This document shows positions 1 to 10,100 of a stretch of 64,000 bases of DNA, piece after piece. Both the position numbers and the translations under genes were made by a program. Location of the stretch: contig JAVGWX010000009.1 in assembly GCA_036924085.1 (NCBI GenBank), positions 62,939,012 to 63,003,011 on the forward strand, in the 5' to 3' direction. Source of the DNA: Ariolimax columbianus. Its lineage: Eukaryota; Mollusca; Gastropoda; Stylommatophora; Arionidae. Under the pieces are notes generated by a model. It was not told where the DNA came from. It searched no databases and was given only the letters and a program-made list of their open reading frames with translations. The stretch's first letter is position 1. Every line of letters begins with the position of its first letter.

Positions 1-570
1 AGGAAGTCTGGAAACAGGCTGTGCCACAGCAGATGGTATCGGCACTGTGATGAGCCTCGCGTTGCACAACAGCCAGGAGGACCTCAGTCCACCTTGGAAT
101 GTGAAGAGAGCCTTTGTAATCCGCCACCAAAGAAAGTCGCCAAGGTCACCTAACTCTGGTACGAGTGGCATCAACAACAACATGCAAGGTAACAGTTGTT
201 TGTTGTCAAGAGTTTCTGCTAGGAAAGTTCTTACTGAACTATCCAGTCTTACCTGTCTGACGGGAAAGAAGACTAGCGCCAGGTCAGGCAAAACATACTG
301 GACAAGACCCTCACCTTGGCTTCCTCGTAGCTATTCCTGGAAACAGGCTGTTTCAGCCTAGCTAACAAGATGAGGGATCAATGTGATTCCCGTAGTAGTG
401 AGCGACACGCAGATGAAGCCAAGCATAGCACAACTGCATGGAGGACCCTAGTCCACCTTCACCAGCACGCTCAGGATGTGAGGAAAACTACTGCAACCCA
501 CCACTAAACATCCTTTTCAGGGCGCACAAGAGTAAACCTATTCATTGTAGGCATTCAAAATAACAACATA
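1..570 (+). repeat. Two family A repeats, the first diverged
   Basis: Family A is a ~350-bp interspersed repeat. Its recognisable blocks are GGAAACAGGCTGTTTTCA, GATGAAGCCAAGCATAGCAC, AACCGCCTGGAGGACC and a tail rich in CAA. A full-length copy spans about 250-570, and a more diverged, truncated copy ends in CAACAACAACA at about 1-186. No coding potential of its own is seen; reading frames over it are accidental. Confidence 0.75.
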
Positions 571-617
571 CCTGTCTGACAGAGAGATGTGTATACAATG
601 AATTTCATTCTAATAAA

Positions 618-966
618 ATCAAGATGCTGAGCAGCACATGAGCTGCAGTGGTCAGCAACTCGTAGCTGACTGCTAGCGTCAGGACCAGTGAACCAAAGCT
701 GCCAAGACCCTTCTACTCCTCCACGCGATGATCCTGGATAACAGGCTGCAGCAGGGCAGACTGGCTAAGGAGAAGGGATCGAAGAGGGAATGCTAACCCG
801 GTACTCGAAAAATGCTTGCTGAAGTCGGATGTGTTGGACCAAAAGGTGCAAATATCACAGTCAAGCTGTAAACTACGACACAACACATTCCGTTCTCTGG
901 ACTACATTCTGCTACTTGAGCCCTTTCAGTGTTTGGTAGTTGGAGATTGAGAATGAACGAAACCAA
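618..966 (+). repeat. Family B SINE
   Basis: Copy of the ~340-bp family B: CTGAGCAGCACATGAGCTGC at the 5' side, CTGCTAGCGTCAG, GATCCTGGATAACAGGCTGC, GAAGTCGGATGTGTTGGACC and a 3' end GAGATTGAGAATGAACGAA. It lies in the region just beyond the last CCNH exon found. Confidence 0.8.
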
Positions 967-1056
967 GCCAAGCCATTCTAATAAAACTTTTACGCTGAAT
1001 GGTCTGAAATTTGAATGCACATATCTACTGAGATTCAGAGAATAAAATATGATTAC

Positions 1057-1112
1057 CTTTCTAATGAGATTCCTTCTTTAGTTGCACCAAATCTTACAGC
1101 CGCAAGTGCAAT
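1057..1112 (-). CDS. CCNH: CCNH exon, second cyclin box continued
   Basis: Exon of 56 nt, phase 0 entry and phase 2 exit, acceptor TTTATTACAG, donor GTAATC. It encodes IALAAVRFGATKEGISLE plus two nucleotides of the next codon, which directly follow the PSQ of the previous exon, as in cyclin H (PSQIALxAI). The remaining C-terminal region is not seen between 1 and 1056 and is presumed to lie outside the window. Confidence 0.9.
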
Positions 1113-4100
1113 CTGTAATAAATGAAGAGAAAACAGAAAAGTAATTTCTAAACAACTAATTTGATGATACTTACTTTCCCTGTCCTGGGCACGTCGTCAG
1201 ACCACAGCCTACTGTAGATGCTGGGCTTCTGACTTACGGGGAAATCCCCTTGAAACGTCACATTCCAAGGCTGACTAAATAACGGAACTCATATTGTGCC
1301 AAGGTTTATAATCAATCCATGCTCCACACAGAGAAATAAAAGAAATTCACGATACAAAACACTGTTGAGAGTGATCACAGAATCCTGCCCTGAAACCAAC
1401 TGCATGTCCATCTTTGTTTCCTGAACACGCTATTATAGTTGCACTGATAGTTGACACATGCAAGTTCCGTTATTTAATCAGCCTTGGAATGTGACGTTTC
1501 ATAGAGATTGTCTCGGTAAGTCAGACGGCCTATCGACAGCCTCAGGATGACCGCTGCTTTTTTTTGAAAAAATACAGGTTGACGTCTGACAGCGTACGTA
1601 GAAGAAGAAGAAGAAGACGGGCTATCTAAAGTAGGAGATAGTCAGATATCACATGTTCAATATTTGGTTATGTGGATTGCCTTATCCTCCCCTCAACATG
1701 TAATCTATACTGCAAGTTTCCTGAAGGTTTGGGTAGAGCATCAGGTGGTCTAGGTCGTGTGATGCTCCACTGTCGCATGTATCATCATTCCCCCCTGTTT
1801 ACGTTCTTTCTGTATTGTGATACATCAAAGCAAAGGCAGCCGTCCATCGCAGATGATGATGGCATAATTAATTTTGCCAGCGCTATTTTTAGTAAGGATT
1901 AACTGCGCTACATTTTATTCTCACTCTCTCGTCTCGTGCCGCCCATCCCTAGTGGCAAGTCAACGACAAGACGACTAGTGGGCGACTATGAGATGCAGGG
2001 GACTCCGCATCAAGCACCCATGAAAAAGATGGCGGAGTCCGGAGTCGTACCCACACCACCTGATCATGAGGCCGACGGCTTAACCATTTTGCCACAGAAT
2101 CCCCTGTTGTGTAAGACAAGTGGTGTCCAGGCGCAGGTTCCTCCTGCACTTCCAAGGGACCTCCTGAACTTCCAAGGGATCTGTGTCGGTTAATTCCTTT
2201 TTGTAATGCAGCGTTTTCTGGGACTAGTCTATAGGAGCTGTATTGACTGCAAGAAATTTTATTTCGATTTCAGTCTTGTGCACTGCACCTAGTGTCCAAA
2301 CATACAAGGGACTTGTCATAAGTCTTTACCCTGACCATGAAGGTGGGGTTTGTCATAAGTCTTTATCCTGACCATGAAGGTGGGGTTTGTCATAAATCTT
2401 TATCCTGACCATGAAGGTGGTTTGTCATAAATCTTTATCCTGACCATGAAGGTGGTTTGTCATAAGTCTTTACCCTGACCATTAAGGAGGAGGGGAAAGT
2501 TGAGATTTGGCACAGTGCTTATTCCTTCTCAATGTAGCCACCACCTGAATTTATACATTTCTGCTATCTCTTCGTGACCTTGAAAAGACCTTCAGAATAA
2601 AGTAACCTATTTTTCTAACTAAACCAGTTATCACAAGCCAGTCTGGCATCTTCATCATTGTCAAAATGATTTCCTTTCAGCTGCTTTTTAAGTTTTGCGA
2701 AAAGAAAAAAAGTCTGATGGAGCTAAATGCGGAGAATATGGTGGGCGTGAAAGAATTTCAATATTCAAATTGTTGGCTGTTTGCAGCACAAGCGTTGCTT
2801 TATGGAAGGGCGTGTTGTCTTGAAGCAAAGGCAGAATTTGAATCCGCGCTATCCCTCGTTATCTCATCAGTCTTTCTTAGTTTGATAAGGAGATCTGCAT
2901 AATATTGCCCATTAACCATGTTGCTATGAGGCAGGTAATCTTTCAATATGACACCTTTGATGTCCCAAAAAAAAAAACAGCCAGCATCACTTTTCTTGCA
3001 GATTTCTGTGCTCTTGGGTTGACATGTTGGTGAGCCTGGGTTTTCCACTGCATGCTGGAAATTTTGGATTCTGGGTCATAATGGTGAACCCAAGTTTCAT
3101 CTACTGTCACTATGGTCGGCATCATGTTTTTCGACTGACACATTTTGAGCAACTGGCCACAGCAATCAACCCTCGTTTGTTTCTGTTCACATGTCAGCAG
3201 ACGCGGGACCCAGCGGGCACACACTTTTCTAATGTTCAGTCTGTTGTGTAAAATTCTAAAAACTGAACTTTCATTCAGTTTTGCTGACCTAGATATTTCT
3301 GCAATTGTTATTTTGCTATCTTGGTCAATGATTTTCTTCACTCTTGTGGCATTTTCATCGCTGCACTCTGAGGATGATCTTCCTGGTCTTGTAAGATCAG
3401 CAACATGGGAACGGCCACACTTAAACTGCCTATACCAGTTTTTTACAGAAGTATACGAAGGACAGAATTCCTCAAACACTGGTTCCATCTCCCTGTGTAT
3501 TTCTGTAGGTGTTTTTCCCTGCAATATCAAGAATTTTATAACAGTTCTGGCCTCTGATTTCTCCATTGTTCTGACAAACCGTTAGAACAACAGATCTGGT
3601 CAATAAAGTGTGTTGCGCCATGCACCATACCGGGTAAACACGTCGAGGGAAATTCATACTTCTCAAGTCCAGTACAAATTGAATGTGCTACATATGTGCC
3701 AAATTTCAACTTTCTCCTCCTACTCCTTTATAATCAGGGTAAAGACTTATGATAAGCCCCTTGTAGGGTGCCTTGAATTGTTTGTCTATTTCTCTCTTTT
3801 GATTTCTGGGAAGCCTTGCATTGCACAACAGGTGGTGGTATGTCGATTCTTCTTCTTCATTCATTCTCAATCTCCCACTAGCAAGCTCTGAACAGGGCTT
3901 TGTAAGTAAGAGGATGTAGTCCGGAGAACAGAATGCGCTGTGTCGCTAGTTTACAGCTTGACTGTGGTATTTTTACCCTTCGGTCTGAAACATCCGTCTT
4001 CAGCAGCAGGCATTTTTTTAGTATCGGGTTAGCCTTCCCTCTTTGATCTCTTAGCCAGAGTGCTCCGTTGTAGCCTGTTATCCAGGATCAATGCGTGGAG

Positions 4101-7100
4101 GTGTAGAAGGGTCTTGGCAGCCCTGGTTCGCTGGCCCTAACCTAGCAGTCAGCTATAAGTCACTGACTGCTGCAGCTCATGCGCTGCTCAGCACTGGTAT
4201 GCCGATTATGGTATGGAGTGTATTTTTTCAGTTGGAGTCAGCTTTAGACAACCAATAACTATCTGGCCAGTCTCATTTATTGATGCATCAGTAAGTTTGA
4301 CATGTGCAGAGTTTTTCCAAACTGTGATGGTGTACTCAGCTACTAAGAAACAAAGGTGAATCCTGATGTTTGGAAGACATTTGACTGTGTTCCACATGTT
4401 GTGCCAGTCAAATTTTGAATGGTATTATTTCTCCATTTTGTTTGTTGGCCGCGAATTCACATGGGACAGATGCGATTCAACTTTACACTCAGGTATTTGG
4501 GAGCCATACTGTGTTCCAATTGGATCAAATTCAAACATACTTCAAGCACATTTGACCAAATAAATTCAGTAAATTACAACAGATGACTAAATGAGAGAGT
4601 TTGAGCTTCGCTAAAATTATTTTTAGACATAGTATGTGAGAATGTAAAAGGTAACTAAGAAGGGTTGTGCATGAGACGGGCAACCTCATCAAAGACTCAA
4701 TGAAAAAAACAAGCATACACAAACCAAAGATCAAACCTGTGAAGGAGAAAATATAAGACAAGCATCAGACTGCAGACTTCTTTCTAGAAATTCTTCTGCT
4801 GGTCGTCTAATCCTTTCTACATTTTGAATCTCTTTGCAATGGGTCTGTGGACAGCAGAAGTCAAATGTTGGAAATGTTAAATAGAAACACTATTCTGGCA
4901 ACAATCTGTAGTTATCTAAAACGTCACTAATTTAATTAACTAAAACTCTTTCAGACGTGCTTTCTGTTTTTCAGTGCTAGATAAATGTTGCTGTTGTAAA
5001 CCCTCATACAGAGTTAGTTTAAGCCTACCAGACTTGATACCCTGAACCTAACTGTCCCCTATACCTGGGCTCTTGAGCATTAAAGAGAAAAAACCAACAT
5101 GGTATAGAAAAATGTTAGTTACATGCAAACAAGTGGTTAGAATAAGATGGAACTTGGAGACATTGTAGAAAATAGGTCTACCTTTCATCTAGCGCCAATA
5201 TTCCACCTTTGTGTGCCAATCCACCCAGCAGGATGAGCCTTGTTTCACACAGAGGTGCTTCTTGCAAAGTGAGCACCAGATGTTGCTCACCTTCTTGCAT
5301 GGATTGTCTTTGTAAGACACTCCAGGAATTTGCTTGTTGTACCTGGAGTGCTTTTCTATGCACACAACACAGATATGATTAGACGATGTCCCAGCGGAAA
5401 TCTTTGGAAAATGATTGCCTGGGGTCATCCGCTGAGGGCAGGGTTCCTTTTGTGGGTGGCGGTGGGCTGATGTCCTGTATCCACGCCCCTCCCCCTTCTC
5501 TTACTATCGATCTAGCTCTAGACCTTTAAGGTTCAAGATTCTCCTCATCACTCGAGCTCTCACTGTCTGTGTCCCTTGAACTGGAAACGTATTCTTGATG
5601 AAATTCTGACTCCTCAGAGTCTGAATCAACCAAAGTATCGATCACCTGTTGGGCTGTCATAAGCCTAGACCTACTTCACTTTCCTGTTGAAGTGCTTGGT
5701 TCATCAGCCGCTCGTTTCATTGTGAATTTTCATAATTTTTTCACGTTAAACCACACAAAGTCAATTCAAACACATGGGGGCAGACATTTGCAATGGCTAA
5801 CCATGAGGTTTGACCACGATTGGTTGGTTATTTTTAGTTTGTGACATTTTTTTCACGTACTAGACAAAGTACCGAAAAATCGGTACAGCGGTCAGGTAGG
5901 GTTAACTCTTGATGATGTTTCTTTGGTGAGGCAGGTTGCAGTGGCTTTTCTTACATCTCAAGGCATACTTCTTATTCTCTCAAATAATCACATCTATTAT
6001 CTTCATACACTTGACAGTTCTTCTCAGGCTTCTCGTCACCATAGTTTATCCCACTATTGAAGTGAGGGTGTGCCATTTTGTCACTCTGTTCCTTTTGTGG
6101 AGCATGCAGACCTGGAGAACCTGTTTCTTTGTTTGTTCTCCCCACATGACCGCATGTCTGTGCATCCAATTTTTGAATTGATGAACAGATGATTTTTCAG
6201 TCTGCAGTGACACGCTTGCTATCCGTACTTGATCTCTTCTTCGCAAGGTGGTGTATACTTCTGCTATATCAGATTCTGAGTGTTCTCTGTGCCATTTGTC
6301 TTTGAAAGTTAATTTTTATCATTTGTCTTTATTTCTTCAGTGGTGGTTCTGCTGTGGTGCAACACGTGACTCCTCAGTAAGTTCATCACTATGGGGATTA
6401 CAGTGTCAATCCCAATCCTGCTGTGACTGTCTGTTTCCAGGAGGTTTACTAGGGAGTGAGGTGGGGTCTTGATAAGTATGATTCCCCTGACCCCTGATGT
6501 TACTTTTAGCTTCTGCATTAGGTAGATACTTAATGTCCCACTTTACAGTTGGATAGCAATATTTGTGCCTTTCGGGCCGGCTCATGTCACCAGACTGCCT
6601 GCGAGACAGCAGTGCTTTGAAGTCAGCTTTCCTTCCCCTATATGAGTTACCATCTATAGCTTATGTGCTTCATCTGTATCAAGCATTCTAGTTTTAAGAG
6701 GCCAAGTACTCTCCTCATGTCAATTCGTCTGTTAGTAGAAACAATCCTGACATAAGGCCAGAAATACTTGACATTTGCTGTCAACCTCTCAAACCTTAGA
6801 AGCATCTAGTTACAATTAAGAGCAATCTCCTCAACTTAACTCCAATCTTTGACAACATGTAGATCTAATAATTAATTCCATGAAAACTGTATTTAACAAA
6901 AACATACAAATTAAAACTGCAATAATCTATACAAATTAATTAAAACTACAAGAATTTATACATATTGAAACTGCAATTATCAATACAAAATAAAATTTCC
7001 ATCAATTAATTAGGGAACAGCATAGTGCAAATAAAGTAGTTTTTCTAAAACATTAATTGACTATAAAAATATAATATTTTAAAACACATATTTTCAACTG

Positions 7101-10100
7101 TATAACCTTTATCAATTTCCATTTAAAAAGTGATTGTGTGTAATAATTGTTAACTTAACGTCTTTATACTGGTTTAGAAGACTCTGCAGAGTCTGTACAC
7201 AACGAGTTTCATTTATATTACCTTGCTCTAAAATCTATGCGTATCCGATCTATTCTTGAAAATGCATTAATTGTCCCTGCCTCCACTACTTCCTGTGGCA
7301 ATGTATTCCAAGTATTCAGCACTCTCTGACTAAAAAAATATTTCCTAATATCTAATCTGGACCTTTCTTTAGTTAATTTGTAGCTATGCCCTCTTGTTCT
7401 TGTAGGTGGCTGTATTTTGAAAAAAACTTGTTATAGTCTAAGTTATCCTTGATTGTTTTATAAACTGTATTAGGACACCTTGTATTCTTATCTTTTCTAG
7501 ACATTGTGGGCTGGCTTTTCTGAGTCTTTACTCATAACTGTAATTCTGGAATCACACAATCATCTTTGTAGCTCTTTTTTTGTAACCTTTTCAGCATGTT
7601 TATATCTCCTCTACAATAAAGACTCCACACATGTACACAGTACCTTAATCTAGGTCTAACTAATACTTTATACAGTTTGATTATCACTTCCTTGCTCTGA
7701 TGTTTAATATTTCTTTTTATCACATCTAACATTGCATTTGCCTTTTTCATTGCTACCTGGACTTACTCACTTTACCTGTATGATTTATTATAACCCATAG
7801 GTCCCTTTCCTTTTCTATCATTCTAATAGTCTATTCTTGCTGTTTTATTCACTTTCTGGGCTATATTTTGCGTGTCCAAATATTTTAAATATTTTTCTTT
7901 TAATTTACCTGCCTCTATATATTTTTTCCATGCTTTATTTTTTAGCTCTTTTACATTTAACTACAAATCTAGTTATCCACTTTTTATGTTTGGGGTTTAT
8001 CTCCCAACATGGAACACATTTCTCTTTTAGCTTTCCGAGAACCATTTTGAAACTCTCCCACTCTTGTTCAACATCTGTTCCTGCGACAATATCTTTCCAG
8101 ATTAAGTGGCTCGCTGCCTCTTTCATGTTCTTAACATTTGCCTTAGAGTAGTTTACTTGTTTCCTTGCTAATAAAATTATCATTTGTATAACATTACCCA
8201 ATAGTTTAAAAGAAATCTCTCTCCTTTCTTTCCCACTTATTGGTTACTCTTACCTTAATATCTATAAGGAAACCTTCCAGAGGCCTGAAAGGGTTGTGTA
8301 CTGTCAGATTGTAGTTTAGTTTGGACATCAGAGTTAACTCAAAACTAAGAATGGCGTCTGCAAACCTTTCCCGATCTCCCCGAAGGTTCTTGACAAACTG
8401 GCCAATAGGAACATAGAATTCTTCCACTTTGCAAGCGAGATATACACAAGTAAGCCTAATATTGTGAAGATAAAAAATATGAAATATCAGGTCAGGTCAT
8501 CCCGTAATCGGTGAGGTCATTGGGGCACATATGAAGATATCCTCACAACCAAATACCACCCTTATCTGTCAGCGGCCGCTGCCTGTGCCTCTTCTGGTCT
8601 GAGATTGGTTCATTCTTTTATGTTGTCCTCCCACCTCTTTTTGGGATGGTCTCTTCGTCGTCTGCCCTGCACCTTTCCATCAGGATCGTATTTGCAAGAC
8701 CATTTGATCTCGATGTGACCGTACCAAGCGAATTTCCTTCTTTTGACAGTTGCCAAGAGGTCTTCAAAAGGCCCCATTGCCGTTGTAATTCTATCGTATT
8801 TCCTCATTTGTAACTTAATCTTTGTACGTGACGTTTAAAAGTCTTCGGAAACATCTCATCTCCAAGGCCTGTATCCTTTGCTGTAGGTCAGCTGTAGATG
8901 TCCATGTCTCACAAGCATAGAGGAATATTGACAGGATCAATGTACGCATTAATCTTCTTCTTCTTCGTACACTGTCAGACGTCAACTTGAATTTGTTCGA
9001 AATAAGCAGCTAGCTTGAATTTGTTCGAAGAAAGCAGCTGTCATCCTGAGGCTGTAGACACTGCCATAGAGCTTGTCTAGTGTTGCCACTGGTGATGGCC
9101 ACATGTACTTTCTCTGGTCCTCGTATGTCGGGCAATTTTGCAGCAGATGTTCAGCGGTCATTTTCCCTGTACCACAGGTGCATTCGTCAGTGCCACCTAT
9201 CTTCAGTTTATTGAATAGATGGTACCTCAGTCTATTGTGGCCTGTGGTACGCATTAATCTGATTTATATAATAATATGTATAATATGATATATAGGAACC
9301 ATCATTTGACCTTCTTTCTTACAAGTCATCACTACACTTGGCCTCCTTGCAGGAACCTACATTTATATGCTCTTGCAGAGGTGAGCCGGTTGTTTAACAC
9401 AAATGTAAAGTTAGTCTTGATATATAGCTCTGAGGCATGGCATGTGACTAAGGGTATCACATATAGACTGCAGACTTTCGTTAGCCAGTGTCTTTGTAGT
9501 GGCAAATACAGATACGTAAGTAAGAGCATGGCAAGATCCAATACAGTACGGGGTTGGGGGGAGAGAAAGTAGGGAAGGATAGTACACACTCTCAGAAAAT
9601 AGCCAGACAGCATAACCCGACTTTCGCTGGATTGGGACCTGAGCACCATGTCAGACATCATGTTTTCAATGTTCAGCCATGTGGATTGCCTTGTAATCCC
9701 CCCTCAACACATCATCCATTTGCATGTTTCCAGATGGTTTGGGCAGATTTGGCTTGGCTTCGTTTGTTCTCAATCTCCTGCTACCAAACCTTGAAAGGGC
9801 TCAAGTAGCAGAATGTAGTCCGGAGAACAGAATGCGTTGTCGTAGTTTACAGCTTGACTGCAATATTTGCACCTTTCGGTCCAACACATCCGACTTCAGC
9901 AAGCATTTTTTTAGTACCGGGTTAGCATTCCCTCTTCAATCCCTTCTCCTTAGCCAGTCTGTCCTGCTGCAGCCTGTTATCCAGGATCACCACGTGGAGG
10001 TGTAGAAGGGTCTTGGCAGCTATGGTTCGCTGGCCCTGAAATGTACTGCGCTACTCGTTTGGGCAGATTATCAGGTGATCTAGGTCTTGTGTTGCTCAAC

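Larger units (their letters stand above)
2305..3763 (-). mobile_element. Mariner element with TA target duplication
   Basis: Ends are inverted repeats: CAAGGGACTTGTCATAAGTC at the left and CAAGGGGCTTATCATAAGTC read inward from the right, each flanked by TA (2303-2304 and 3764-3765). The homologous family F copy near 10372-10377 reads ACATAGG uninterrupted and supplies the empty site. Length is 1459 bp, slightly longer than usual because the left terminal repeat is tandemly expanded. Confidence 0.93.
5019..5905 (-). mobile_element. Internally deleted piggyBac element
   Basis: TTAA at 5019-5022 and 5902-5905 flank inverted ends TTAAGCCTACCAGAC (left) and TTAACCCTACCTGAC (right, read inward), a typical piggyBac arrangement. 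The 887-bp element keeps the N-terminal acidic coding region (5526-5660) and the C-terminal cysteine-rich domain (5189-5428) but lacks the whole catalytic DDD core between them. It lies in the CCNH intron and could only move with enzyme supplied in trans. Confidence 0.87.

Noticed and set aside
3145..3585. 146-codon plus-strand frame.
   Set aside because: Antisense shadow of the mariner transposase.
5972..6246. Overlapping minus-strand frames (e.g. HPHFNSGINYGDEKPEKN) considered as a CCNH C-terminal exon.
   Set aside because: They lie between exons already joined in phase (8254 and 4737), and the sequence does not resemble cyclin H.
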